Origin: Bacteroidales bacterium
GTDB taxonomy: Bacteria > Bacteroidota > Bacteroidia > Bacteroidales > UBA7960
Reading direction: 5' to 3'
Assembly (NCBI GenBank): GCA_007129255.1
Contig: SKVW01000083.1
Location: 1-43,811 of the forward strand
Length of the DNA stretch: 43,811 nt
This document shows positions 7,668-15,866 of the stretch, one piece after another (positions within the stretch are counted from its first letter, which is position 1; each line of letters begins with the position of its first letter). The translations under genes and the position numbers were made by a program. The notes below the pieces were generated by a model. That model had not been told where the DNA came from. It was given only the letters and a program-made list of their open reading frames with translations, and did no database searches.

Positions 7668-8877
7668 ATCCGAAAGTATTGCTCAATGCCAGGTTCACTT
7701 TACGCTCCTTTGCTTTGTGGAAGGTGAAGTCCAGCTTATTGTCAATTTCCGGATCATCGGTAAAATGATTGATGGTAGGGGGCACAATATCGTTTTGCAC
7801 GGCCAGCAGGGCCGCAATGGCCTCGGCCGCTCCGGCTGCACCCAGCAAATGGCCGGTCATGGACTTGGTGGAGTTGATGCTGATATTGTAGGCATGCTCT
7901 CCAAACAGCCCAATAATGGCTTTGGGCTCAGCAATGTCGCCCAAAGGAGTTGAAGTACCATGGGTATTGATATGGTCTACCTCTTCGGGTTTGTGCCCGT
8001 TGTCCTCAAGGGCATACCGCATAACGTTCATGGCCCCCAGTCCTTCGGGATGGGGGCTGGTCATGTGGTAAGCATCGGCAGAAAGGCCGCCTCCGACAAC
8101 TTCTGCATAAATTTTTGCCCCCCTTTTCAGTGCATGCTCCAGCTCTTCAAAAATGATGGTGCCGGCACCTTCGCCTAAAACAAAGCCGTCGCGGTCTTTG
8201 TCAAAGGGGCGGGAAGCGGTTTTGGGATCATCGTTGCGCACCGAAATGGCGTGCATGGCACTGAAGCCTCCAACACCGGCTTCATTAATGGCTGCTTCCG
8301 AACCACCGCTGATGAACATATCCGCCTTCCCCAGGCGGATCAGGTTATAACTGTCAACCAGCGCATTGGCAGCAGAAGCACAGGCCGAGGTGGTGGTAAA
8401 ATTGGGCCCCCTCAACCCGTATTTTATGGAGATATGCCCTGCGGCAATATCTGCAATCATTTTCGGAATAAAGAAAGGGCTAAACCTTGGCGGCCCATCT
8501 GATTTGGCATAAGCGGAAACCTCATGTAAAAAAGTTTCCAGCCCCCCAATACCACTTCCCCAGATCACACCAAACCGGTCGGGGTCAATTTTTTCAAGGT
8601 TGACACCGGCATCCTTAATGGCTTCTTCAGTCGAAACCATGGCATATTGGGTGAAAAGGTCATACTTTCTCACCTCTTTGCGGTCGAAATGATCTTTGGA
8701 ATCATAGTTTTTTACTTCACAGGCAAACTTTGTTTTAAACTGCGAAGCATCAAAACGCGTAATGGGAGCCGCCCCGCTAACACCTTTAAGCAACCCGTCC
8801 CAGAATTCCGGAACGGTGTTGCCTATAGGAGTAAGAGCGCCTAGTCCTGTTACGACTACTCTCTTAAGTTTCATCAA
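7621..8877 (-). CDS. fabF: 3-oxoacyl-[acyl-carrier-protein] synthase II
   Basis: This condensing enzyme elongates acyl-ACP with malonyl-ACP in type II fatty acid synthesis. The nucleophile is C166 in TTTSACASAAN. The catalytic histidines are H306 (NTHGTSTPLGD) and H343 (STKSMTGHLLGAAGA), with K338 between them. The length (418 aa) is typical, and the N-terminus KRVVVTGLGALTPIGN is classical for KAS II. It starts 14 bases after acpP, so its substrate carrier is encoded immediately upstream. The 3' end overlaps the likely start of rnc. Confidence 0.97.
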   Translation of the reverse strand: MMKLKRVVVTGLGALTPIGNTVPEFWDGLLKGVSGAAPITRFDASQFKTKFACEVKNYDSKDHFDRKEVRKYDLFTQYAMVSTEEAIKDAGVNLEKIDPDRFGVIWGSGIGGLETFLHEVSAYAKSDGPPRFSPFFIPKMIADIAAGHISIKYGLRGPNFTTTSACASAANALVDSYNLIRLGKADMFISGGSEAAINEAGVGGFSAMHAISVRNDDPKTASRPFDKDRDGFVLGEGAGTIIFEELEHALKRGAKIYAEVVGGGLSADAYHMTSPHPEGLGAMNVMRYALEDNGHKPEEVDHINTHGTSTPLGDIAEPKAIIGLFGEHAYNISINSTKSMTGHLLGAAGAAEAIAALLAVQNDIVPPTINHFTDDPEIDNKLDFTFHKAKERKVNLALSNTFGFGGHNACVAFKKFTQ

Positions 8878-8891
8878 AAACGGCTTAGGTT

Positions 8892-9128
8892 CTACTTGTT
8901 GTTATTTTCAATGTAAGCAATAGCGTCACCTACCGTGCTGATCTTTTCGGCTTGCTCATCGGGAATAGCCAGGTTGAACTCTTTTTCAAATTCCATGATG
9001 AGTTCTACAGTATCCAAAGAATCAGCACCCAAGTCGTTTGTGAAACTAGCTTCGGGGGTTACTTCTTTTTCATCTACACCAAGCTTATCAACAATGATAG
9101 CTTTTACTCTTGTTGCAATGTCAGACAT
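8892..9128 (-). CDS. acpP: Acyl carrier protein
   Basis: A 78-residue acidic helical protein that carries acyl intermediates on a 4'-phosphopantetheine arm. S37 in the motif [12 protein letters not shown] is the attachment site. Length, acidity and the C-terminal [11 protein letters not shown] match bacterial ACPs. It is first in the acpP-fabF-rnc operon. A purine-rich AAGGAG stretch lies a few bases before the ATG, an unusually strong Shine-Dalgarno for this phylum and consistent with a very highly expressed protein. Confidence 0.97.
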   Translation of the reverse strand: MSDIATRVKAIIVDKLGVDEKEVTPEASFTNDLGADSLDTVELIMEFEKEFNLAIPDEQAEKISTVGDAIAYIENNNK

Positions 9129-9158
9129 GGTTTCTCCTTTTTTTTGTTAAACAGGATG

Positions 9159-9189
9159 CAAAGAAAAATATTATAATCATTAAAACCAA
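9159..9189 (-). promoter_or_regulatory. Putative promoter of acpP-fabF-rnc
   Basis: On the minus strand TTTCTTTG (9166-9159) is a one-mismatch -7 box. A TTGG lies 19 bases upstream (around 9189-9186) in the -33 position. The -7 box is about 30 bases from the acpP start. The rest of the A+T-rich 237-base acpP-purN spacer probably holds the purN promoter, including TAATTTTG at 9318-9325 on the plus strand. Confidence 0.35.
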
Positions 9190-9365
9190 CTTTTTTCTTT
9201 GCAATTTTTTTTAAACTACTGTAATATATTGTTTTGCAAAAATTTGCAACCAACTAAATCCTTAGTTTTATGCTGTTTTTGGTCGAAATATTACCCTGAA
9301 ATGCGCTAATTTTTCTTTAATTTTGACCTTCTTCGGATTTTTTTCGGCATTACTTTACCAAATAT

Positions 9366-9965
9366 ATGGAAAAATCTTCAAATAAAATTAAAATTGCCAT
9401 GCTGGCCTCCGGAAACGGAACCAATGTAGATAATTTTATTCGTTATTTCTCAGGACACCCCAAAATTGAAATAGCCCTTGTGATATCCAATAATCCCAGG
9501 GCTTATGTGCGGGAAAGGGCCCGCAAAGCAAATATCCCGCATTTGATCATCCCTGCTGACCAATGGCATGATGAGAAAAAGATCAGGGAAGTTTTTTCCG
9601 GTGCCGGGATCGATATAATTGTGCTGGCAGGGTTTTTATTACTGATTCCGGAAAACCTGATAAAGATGTATCCGGGAAAAATCCTGAACATTCACCCGGC
9701 ACTGCTTCCGGCTTATGGAGGCAAAGGCATGTACGGCATGCATGTGCATCGTGCTGTAATTGATGCCAATGAAAAGCACAGCGGCATAAGCATTCACCTG
9801 GTCAATGAAAAATATGATGAAGGGCGCATACTTTTCCAGGAAAAAGTTGCCGTTGAAGCCGGTGAAACCCCCGAATCCCTGGCCGCCAAGGTGCAGCAGC
9901 TTGAATACAGGTATTACCCACGTGTTGTGGAAAGTTATATAAATAGGTTATTTCCCGAAAGTTAA
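9366..9965 (+). CDS. purN: Phosphoribosylglycinamide formyltransferase
   Basis: PurN transfers a formyl group from 10-formyl-tetrahydrofolate to GAR in purine synthesis. The N-terminus has the phosphate-binding loop LASGNGTN (13-20). The catalytic triad is N108 and H110 in NIHPALLPAYGGKGMYG, and D151 in KYDEGRILFQ. The length (199 aa) is normal. It diverges from acpP, a common neighbourhood in Bacteroidota, and is followed by an imperfect stem-loop terminator. Confidence 0.96.
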   Translation: MEKSSNKIKIAMLASGNGTNVDNFIRYFSGHPKIEIALVISNNPRAYVRERARKANIPHLIIPADQWHDEKKIREVFSGAGIDIIVLAGFLLLIPENLIKMYPGKILNIHPALLPAYGGKGMYGMHVHRAVIDANEKHSGISIHLVNEKYDEGRILFQEKVAVEAGETPESLAAKVQQLEYRYYPRVVESYINRLFPES

Positions 9966-9993
9966 AAAAAGGCCACCCGATTGGGCAGCCTTT
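9965..9993 (+). terminator. Imperfect terminator hairpin after purN
   Basis: AAAGGC pairs with GCCTTT, and the inner CCC with GGG around the loop GATT, leaving a CA/CA internal mismatch. It begins just at the purN stop and has A's on one side and only a short T-run on the other. It may serve both purN and the converging peptidase gene. Confidence 0.5.
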
Positions 9994-10020
9994 CGAATCA
10001 TTTATATTAAAAAACCCTCT

Positions 10021-12069
10021 TTATTTCATTTCTGCCAGGGCCCTTTCCACGGCATTGAGCAGGGGCTGATTGGAAATAGGCTCTCCAACGGCTTCCTTCA
10101 TCCAGTGCTGCGGAATGATGTTTCCAATGGCGAACATTCTGTCGGTTTCCCTGGCCAGATTTTTGTTTCGAATGTGTTCTTCAATCTGGAATTCGATCAG
10201 GTGCCCCAAAGGATAAGCGCTAAGATAAAGGGGATAGCTGATCATGTGTGAGTAAATTCCTAAGATGGGTGCATCTTCCACTCCAAACACCGGAGCAAAA
10301 AAGTCATTCCAGACCTCTTTTGCCAGCTCAATGGTTTTTTCCTTAAGTTGTGTAGGGGTGGTATCGGGGTTATCATACATCCATTCCCATACTTTCATGT
10401 CAACCAGCGAAACTCCCATGATCTCATAAGTACCCCAGAAAATATCCAGTGCAGCCAGGTGGTCGGCCTGGGGATCGTCTGCATCCAGGCCAAGTACTTT
10501 GAGGTCGCGCACCTGGAAAATAAAAGCCAGGGCTTCGGTAAAGGCAGTGTTGGGTACCCCGTTGAGCATATAGTAATCCACATCGTGCAGGCTGATGGTT
10601 TGTTCCACGTTGTGGCCAAACTCATGCATGGCAATATTGTAGCCGTTATAGCTCATCCCCTCGCTTCCGATCCTGGTTCGCAGGTGTGAATTCTGTGAGC
10701 GCATTTGCGCCCCCCAGGCATGGCCGGCCCCGCGGGAGGCTTCCACCACGACTTTAGAAGAAATTTCATTGGCTCTTTCCCGGTTCCAGCCCAGCTTTAC
10801 CAGGATGTTGGTCAAGTCGCTATCAAAAGATTCCGCATCGGGATACCTTGCCCCGACGATTTGGTCGAGCTCGGCATCTGAAATGCCGCTGCGGGCTTTA
10901 AATCCGTCGTACCAGATGTCGAAAGGTTCCAGGTCTCTTCCCAGGCGGCGGCTGATAAGTTCACCCACCTCCACCAGCAGGGGCGAGCTAACCAGTTCGG
11001 TAAACAGGTCTTCTACTTCCTGCCGGGTAAGTTCAAGCCCTTGGTTAAAAGCCCTTTTGATGGCAGTAGGATAAGCCGGGGAATAGGGGTCTGCCGCTTT
11101 GCGGGCATGGAAGTTATTGAGCAAATGCTGGTAGCGGGTATCGGGTTCAGGTTTTGCCTGGAGGGGTTCCCCCTCTTTGGTCACCTCATTGCTATAAGGG
11201 TTCCACTTTACCTCCGTATTGTTGATCACCTTTTCCGGAATGGACTGGTCGATGATGCGTTGCATGACCCGGTAGATCATTTTTTGCTTTTCCAGCCCAT
11301 CTTCCTGACCGTAATTGGCTTTCAGCTCGTCGCGCAGCCCCCAGTGGGTGATCAGGTGGAGGTTGTCGGGAAACAAGGTGTTCCCTTCCTCATTGAGCAG
11401 GTTGCCCATAATGATATTGTATTGAGAAACGTAGTTGTCGGATTCGGTTGCAATGCGGGAGGCTTCCTGATTTATTGCAGCAGGCACCCTGGAGGTAAAA
11501 ATATCCCCCATGCGGGCATAAGCCCATTGCAGGCGATCCCATTCTCCGGCCATTTCGGCTTTTTCCTCCAGGGAATAGAAGGGAAAGTTCAGAATGGTAA
11601 GGAAGGCGATCTTGTTTTTATATAGGTCTTCTGCCAGGTGGGCTCCAGGTGAAAAACTGCCAAACATGACATCGGCCTGGGTAATTGGGCCCGCATCCAG
11701 GTGAAGTGGTTTGTTGAGTTCAAGGCTCAGGTTGTTGAAATGCCCCCATATCTGCTCGTAATTACGCGAAAGGGTTTTAAAAAGATCCTTGCGGGCCTTT
11801 TCCTCCCCCTGGAAATTCTCTATACAAAAAGATTGAAACATTTCGGGCGACCCGTCCTCTTCTTTCCAAAGAGAAGCTACCTGGGTAACTCCCCGTTGGA
11901 TCAGGTCCTTTTTCTGCTCACCATGTTTTTCGGTAAGTTCAGAAATTACTTCATCAGTGATTGCGGATGAGATAAAATCCATGGCATCTGTTTTTGGCTG
12001 AGTGGATGTTGAGCAGGCAGCAACTATGCCTGCTATGAGCAACACCAAAAAAAAGGTTTTTGTTTGCAT
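10021..12069 (-). CDS. Lipoprotein zinc metallopeptidase (gluzincin, HEFGH; M3-like)
   Basis: The 682-residue product has a lipoprotein signal peptide with Cys at residue 19 (IVAACSTS), so it is probably anchored in the outer or inner membrane facing the periplasm. The zinc motif is HEFGH (H482, E483, H486), with a likely third ligand E512 in NTAFTEALAF, the gluzincin layout. The rest is largely helical, as in M3/M32 oligopeptidases with a buried cleft. I cannot assign it to a named MEROPS family; HEFGH favours M3-like. The downstream helix-rich region (DIFWGTYEIMG, PLYLSAYPLGHLIEFQ) looks intact. It has its own near-consensus promoter and is transcribed apart from the lipoprotein gene upstream, which ends in a strong terminator. 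Confidence 0.68.
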   Translation of the reverse strand: MQTKTFFLVLLIAGIVAACSTSTQPKTDAMDFISSAITDEVISELTEKHGEQKKDLIQRGVTQVASLWKEEDGSPEMFQSFCIENFQGEEKARKDLFKTLSRNYEQIWGHFNNLSLELNKPLHLDAGPITQADVMFGSFSPGAHLAEDLYKNKIAFLTILNFPFYSLEEKAEMAGEWDRLQWAYARMGDIFTSRVPAAINQEASRIATESDNYVSQYNIIMGNLLNEEGNTLFPDNLHLITHWGLRDELKANYGQEDGLEKQKMIYRVMQRIIDQSIPEKVINNTEVKWNPYSNEVTKEGEPLQAKPEPDTRYQHLLNNFHARKAADPYSPAYPTAIKRAFNQGLELTRQEVEDLFTELVSSPLLVEVGELISRRLGRDLEPFDIWYDGFKARSGISDAELDQIVGARYPDAESFDSDLTNILVKLGWNRERANEISSKVVVEASRGAGHAWGAQMRSQNSHLRTRIGSEGMSYNGYNIAMHEFGHNVEQTISLHDVDYYMLNGVPNTAFTEALAFIFQVRDLKVLGLDADDPQADHLAALDIFWGTYEIMGVSLVDMKVWEWMYDNPDTTPTQLKEKTIELAKEVWNDFFAPVFGVEDAPILGIYSHMISYPLYLSAYPLGHLIEFQIEEHIRNKNLARETDRMFAIGNIIPQHWMKEAVGEPISNQPLLNAVERALAEMK

Positions 12070-12147
12070 TTTTAAATGGTTTATTTATATGATAACGGAC
12101 AATCGATCATTCCGGGTTTTCCGGAAAAAGGAAAAAGCTTTTGGTTT

Positions 12148-12177
12148 CAAAAGTACTTTTTTTTCCGGTTCAGCAAA
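12148..12177 (-). promoter_or_regulatory. Bacteroidota-type promoter of the metallopeptidase gene
   Basis: On the minus strand TTTG (12177-12174), an 18-base spacer and TACTTTTG (12155-12148) match the -33/-7 consensus. The leader to the ATG at 12069 would be about 70 bases. Confidence 0.6.
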
Positions 12178-12194
12178 TAATATGGTTGAACAGA

Positions 12195-12230
12195 AAAAAA
12201 GCCTGCAGGGTCAAGTCTGCAGGCTTTTTT
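12195..12230 (-). terminator. Strong intrinsic terminator after the coiled-coil lipoprotein gene
   Basis: AAAAAGCCTGCAG and CTGCAGGCTTTTT form a long perfect stem with an 8-base loop, flanked by A- and T-runs. It lies 22 bases beyond the minus-strand lipoprotein stop, and the T-run is present in that direction. Confidence 0.85.
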
Positions 12231-12251
12231 GGCTTCGGAGGGATTCACGTT

Positions 12252-12671
12252 TTATTGATTCAGTTTTTCCGAAGCTTCCTGCATAAGTTCAACTGTTTTT
12301 GACCTGGCATCCTGATAGGTGCGGTGCACTTCTCCTAAAACATCTTCCCAGGTTTCAAGGGTAGCAGCTTCCACTTTCTCCATTTCAACAGCAATGCGTT
12401 CTCTCTGTGCTTTAAGTTCGTCCCGGATCTCTTTGAGCTCTTCTTCCAGTTCTCCTTCTGCTTCTTCAATTTCGTCATCCAGATCGCTGATACGATCATC
12501 AATGTCATTTTTCAACTGGCGGAGTTGAAGTTCAGTGTCTTCTTTTACTTCTTCCAGCCGGTCTTCCTGAACCTGCCGTTGGCCTCCACCACAGGAAAAG
12601 AGGAAGAGTGCCAGCAGAAGCATGGAGGCCATCGGGAAAACATTTGGCTTTAACTTCAGTAAGTTTTTCAT
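12252..12671 (-). CDS. Small coiled-coil lipoprotein of unknown function
   Basis: A 139-residue protein with a lipoprotein signal (LFLFSCGGG; Cys at about residue 27). It continues as one highly charged helix rich in Glu, Lys, Arg and Asp, with heptad-like spacing of Leu/Ile (about 38-100), and ends in a short amphipathic helix (about 105-138). No enzyme motif is present. It could be an envelope spacer or a peptidoglycan- or partner-binding lipoprotein, which is inference. It is monocistronic, with its own terminator 22 bases downstream and a 243-base A+T-rich spacer upstream that separates it from nhaC. Confidence 0.75.
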   Translation of the reverse strand: MKNLLKLKPNVFPMASMLLLALFLFSCGGGQRQVQEDRLEEVKEDTELQLRQLKNDIDDRISDLDDEIEEAEGELEEELKEIRDELKAQRERIAVEMEKVEAATLETWEDVLGEVHRTYQDARSKTVELMQEASEKLNQ

Positions 12672-12914
12672 CTCTTTGGTTTTTGGTGTATTTAATTAAT
12701 AAATAAATGATGGGTTTTTAAAAATGCAAATTACTGTAAACAAGATAATTTTTCCGTTTTTCCAGAACTTTCCGAAAAATAATAAAAATATGGCATTTGG
12801 CAATTAGAAAAATTAAATTTTGTTTCATTTAAAAAGATAAAAACCAAATGCAAGCATTTAATTTTAAGCGGGATACAATGTCTTTTTGGTTGTTGAAAAA
12901 AGTTAATTTCCGGT
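12672..12914. other. A+T-rich spacer between nhaC and the lipoprotein gene
   Basis: No convincing gene here. The ORF track's 88-codon minus-strand frame is low-complexity and overlaps the nhaC 3' end. The spacer probably holds the lipoprotein promoter, but no TAnnTTTG box with good -33 spacing was found. No T-tract terminator was recognised for nhaC. Confidence 0.5.
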
Positions 12915-14333
12915 TTATTGTTGATCTTCCTCTTCCTCTTCTTCCTCTGCTTTAAGCTGATGCATGGTAATGCGCGCATATCCGAAAACTGCTGCAATAA
13001 TGGCTGTTAACCAGCAAAGAATGGCAAATGGGGCGTATGCAAGGGCTGAAACCCCAATGGCGGAATAGACAAACACCCCGCTGCTGTTCCACGGAATAAG
13101 GGGTGCGGTGAGCGTACCACCGGCTTCGAGGGTACGGGTAAGGTTTTTCAGTTTGAGGTTTTGATCCCGGTAGCATTCTTCAAACATTTGCCCGGGCAGG
13201 ATGACGGCCAGGTATTGGTTGGCTCCAAAAATGTTCACGAAAATGGAACTCCCCAACACCGTTAAAGTAAGGTTGCCCATGGTGCTTACAAACTTGGAAA
13301 TCAATAGTACCAGGCTGTGCAGCATCCCGGTATGGTCCATTATTCCGCCAAAAGCCAGGGAAACCAAAGCCAGTGACACCACACTATACATGCTGTCCAT
13401 CCCGCCCCTGCTGAAAAGCTCGTCCATTTCCGGATTTCCCGTTTGCATAACAAAACCGGTATGGATGGCTTCCAGGAAAGTGGAAAAGCTACCCCCCTGA
13501 ATGATCAGAAAAGCCAACCCACCAAGAATAACCCCTGCAATAAGGCTGGGAATGGCCGGAACTTTTTTGATGATAAGGAAAATGACTACCGCAGGCGGAA
13601 TAAACAGCCAGGGAGAAAGATTGAAATGCTCGCGGATGTGATCGGTATAGGCCGAAACATCCCCTGGTTCTCCATTGGCAGAAGCCATAAAACCCATAAC
13701 GGTAAATACAACCATGGATAAACCCAAAGCGGGCAGAGTGGTGTACAACATATGGCGGATGTGGTCGTAAAGGTTAACCCCCAGCACCGACGGGGTCAGG
13801 TTGGTGGAATCGGACATGGGAGAGAGTTTGTCCCCAAAAAAGGCGCCGGAAACGATAGCCCCTGCTGTCATTTCCAGGGGAATTCCCAGGCCTTCGCTCA
13901 CCCCAATGGCGGCAACCCCAATGGTGCCGATTGTCGACCAGGAGCTGCCGGTAATCAGGGCCATGAAACTGCAAAACAGCAATATTAATGGCAGGAACCA
14001 GCGGGCCACAAAAAATTCAAAGCCCAGGTACATCAGGGCAGGGACAATGCCGCTGGCAATCCATACGGCGATCAGCATGCCGATAATCAGCAGGATGATG
14101 ATGGAAGGGATGGTGCGGGCAATGGAATGCTTGAATCCTTCCTTGATGGTTTTCCAGGAAAACCCGTGCCAGAAAGCACATAAGCCAGCCACGGCTCCTC
14201 CAAGGAACAAAGAAAAATGCGGCTCTGCATCTATCACAAAAACCGAAAAAGCAAGGGTTATACCAACCACTGCAATGGGAATCAATGCCAGCCAGAACGG
14301 GGGCGGGGGTATGTCATTTCTTTTAAAAACCAT
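12915..14333 (-). CDS. nhaC: Na+/H+ antiporter, NhaC family
   Basis: A 472-residue inner-membrane protein with about 11-12 hydrophobic helices, predicted to exchange Na+ for H+ (some relatives exchange malate/lactate). The NhaC-type core is visible: LITGSSWSTIGTIGVAAIG and GAIVSGAFFGDKLSPMSDST, the latter containing the conserved acidic residues expected in the ion pathway. The C-terminus ends in an unusual acidic tail, seven consecutive Glu followed by DQQ, that probably lies in the cytoplasm. A -7 box sits upstream. The substrate is inferred from the family. Confidence 0.9.
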   Translation of the reverse strand: MVFKRNDIPPPPFWLALIPIAVVGITLAFSVFVIDAEPHFSLFLGGAVAGLCAFWHGFSWKTIKEGFKHSIARTIPSIIILLIIGMLIAVWIASGIVPALMYLGFEFFVARWFLPLILLFCSFMALITGSSWSTIGTIGVAAIGVSEGLGIPLEMTAGAIVSGAFFGDKLSPMSDSTNLTPSVLGVNLYDHIRHMLYTTLPALGLSMVVFTVMGFMASANGEPGDVSAYTDHIREHFNLSPWLFIPPAVVIFLIIKKVPAIPSLIAGVILGGLAFLIIQGGSFSTFLEAIHTGFVMQTGNPEMDELFSRGGMDSMYSVVSLALVSLAFGGIMDHTGMLHSLVLLISKFVSTMGNLTLTVLGSSIFVNIFGANQYLAVILPGQMFEECYRDQNLKLKNLTRTLEAGGTLTAPLIPWNSSGVFVYSAIGVSALAYAPFAILCWLTAIIAAVFGYARITMHQLKAEEEEEEEDQQ

Positions 14334-14391
14334 GATTTTTCAGTTTTTGATTAAATTGGCCCGGAACGGATCTGATAAACCGATTTGCCTT

Positions 14392-14399
14392 CAAAAATA
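14392..14399 (-). promoter_or_regulatory. Putative -7 box for nhaC
   Basis: TATTTTTG on the minus strand matches TAnnTTTG and lies about 58 bases before the nhaC start. The -33 region (TTTT or GTTT at about 18-21 bases) is T-rich but not exact. Confidence 0.4.
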
Positions 14400-14475
14400 A
14401 AAATTCATTTTTAAACGGGTAAAACATTAGCCGACTTTAAGTATGATGCTCAGCCATCTTTTTACCCTGCCAGTT

Positions 14476-15162
14476 TTACTTTAAGGCATCCAGGTATTTT
14501 TTTATGAACTCTGCTTTTTCTTTTGAGCGATATTGCATGATGTAGCGCGGATGCTCAAGGGGGATGAGCTTTTCAAAAAAATGATGGGCCTCATTCAACT
14601 CTTTCAGAAACCGGAAATTTTTTCCTGAACCCAGGCAAAAAGCCACATCGGTAATGATACCCATGGAAATGTGCGCATTTATGGAGTCCACCATAAAATC
14701 CTTTAGCAGGTGTTGGAGTTTTTTGCTGTCATAGTAATTGAAGTTGATTTCTTTCCCGTTGCTGCTTTTTTTCAGGAACCCCAGAGGGGAGGGGGAGTTG
14801 ATGTAGTAGTCCTGGTAAAAGGAATCCACTCCTCCATAGGCATCAATCACTTCGTATACAAAAACCGAAGAGGGCTCATGGGATTTTACCCCCTGTATCT
14901 CCAGGCCGCATTTTTCCCTGAGGCGTTTGGTATCGGTAAAGGGGATGCCGGTAAGGCCCGCACCAAACCGGCCGGGATTGATGCCCAGGATCAGCCGGCG
15001 CTTGCGGTGGTCATTATAGTATTTAAGGTAAAAAGCCGAAGAAATTTCCAGGGCCCGGGGATTCTCCCGGAAGGGGTTCATCACTTTGATGCCATCGGGC
15101 AGGTCGGTGTCCAGGCTCAGGTTCCGGTTGAAATGGATCACTTTTTCTGCAAAAGTAGGCAT
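14476..15162 (-). CDS. SMUG2-type uracil-DNA glycosylase family protein (DUF4918)
   Basis: A 228-residue protein of the uracil-DNA-glycosylase superfamily. The N-terminal motif LGINPGRFGAGLTGIPFTD (59-77) is the water-activating and base-binding loop seen in SMUG2-like proteins. The C-terminal HPRYIMQYR (204-212) corresponds to the family's minor-groove or catalytic-His loop. Members remove uracil or damaged pyrimidines from DNA, and the exact substrate range is unknown here. It sits alone between nhaC and a small secreted protein gene, with 142 bases to nhaC and no terminator seen. Confidence 0.85.
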   Translation of the reverse strand: MPTFAEKVIHFNRNLSLDTDLPDGIKVMNPFRENPRALEISSAFYLKYYNDHRKRRLILGINPGRFGAGLTGIPFTDTKRLREKCGLEIQGVKSHEPSSVFVYEVIDAYGGVDSFYQDYYINSPSPLGFLKKSSNGKEINFNYYDSKKLQHLLKDFMVDSINAHISMGIITDVAFCLGSGKNFRFLKELNEAHHFFEKLIPLEHPRYIMQYRSKEKAEFIKKYLDALK

Positions 15163-15486
15163 GGGCTAAGGATTGATTAATATGGACAATTTTGGCCTGC
15201 CAGATAAGGTGGCAAAGAAAGTTTAATCTTATTGCCTGTAATTATTTCGGTTGATCCGGTACTAAAGAATTACCAGGCAAAGAAAGCTAAATTTTGGCAG
15301 CCTTCCAAATTGTGTTCGTTTTTGAACAAATTGCGTGCAGTTTCGGACAGAATTTGGGCAGAACACACAGCCAAAAATTATTTAAATACCTAAAAAACAG
15401 CAGCTTGTAATTTGTGGCATAACTTTAGTGTACTACTACAATAGTACAGCAAACAAAAAATTTACAAACATAAAAAATCCAAAGTC
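15163..15486. other. Intergenic regulatory region, SMUG2 to small secreted protein
   Basis: The 324-base divergent spacer holds no credible ORF. It contains a bulged inverted repeat at 15308-15332 (AATT(G)TGTTC ... GAACAAATT) and a perfect 7-bp repeat just after a -7-like box, listed separately. The rest is A+T-rich. Confidence 0.5.
15420..15448 (+). promoter_or_regulatory. -7 box with palindromic operator-like repeat upstream of the small secreted protein
   Basis: TAACTTTA (15420-15427) resembles TAnnTTTG with one mismatch. It is immediately followed by TGTACTA (15429-15435) and TAGTACA (15442-15448), a perfect 7-bp inverted repeat with a 6-base spacer that would cover the expected transcription start. 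This suggests a repressor site, but the start codon at 15487 lies about 40 bases further on and no regulator is nearby. Confidence 0.35.
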
Positions 15487-15786
15487 ATGAAAACCAAAGT
15501 ATTTTTTGCAACCGTAATTTTGATCAGCATTGCCACTTTTGCACAGGCATCTTCACCAAAAAGAATTCTTACTTTCAACTCGGCCAACGGAAAGGTCCTC
15601 ACCATGCCGGTGAAAGATGAGGTAGCCAGAGACGAAGCATTTCCCTTTGAACTGCAAGCTGCAGTGCAGCAAACCAGCAAAGAAAGCATCGGTTCTTCTC
15701 CGAACCTTGATATCCGTCATCTGATCAAGCCTGAGCCCGAGGTAAACGATGTTCCCGAAGAACTCAAAAACCTGATCAACCGTTAA
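15487..15786 (+). CDS. Small secreted protein of unknown function
   Basis: A 99-residue protein with a clear Sec signal peptide (about 1-22, FAQASS cleavage region). Its mature part is short and polar, with RILTFNSANGKVLTMPVKDE near the N-terminus and a Pro/Glu-rich tail. No domain recognised. The region upstream carries a -7-like box and a palindrome. A near-perfect 16-bp terminator stem follows about 25 bases after the stop, so it is monocistronic and probably a real, well-delimited gene. Confidence 0.72.
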   Translation: MKTKVFFATVILISIATFAQASSPKRILTFNSANGKVLTMPVKDEVARDEAFPFELQAAVQQTSKESIGSSPNLDIRHLIKPEPEVNDVPEELKNLINR

Positions 15787-15808
15787 TAGCTCAAAAACCG
15801 GAAAAAAG

Positions 15809-15854
15809 AAAACCGCCGGCAGGAAAAATGTGAAAATCCTGCCGGCGGTTTTTT
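15809..15854. terminator. Strong bidirectional terminator
   Basis: AAAACCGCCGGCAGGA pairs perfectly with TCCTGCCGGCGGTTTT (16 bp, 13-base loop), with T-runs in both directions. It separates the small secreted protein gene (plus) from the converging beta-lactamase-like gene (minus). Confidence 0.9.
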
Positions 15855-15866
15855 ATTTAAACAAAG

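Noticed and set aside
12731-12997. 88-codon minus-strand ORF overlapping the nhaC 3' end
   Set aside because: Low-complexity, A+T-rich frame with no domain; it overlaps the nhaC coding sequence out of frame.
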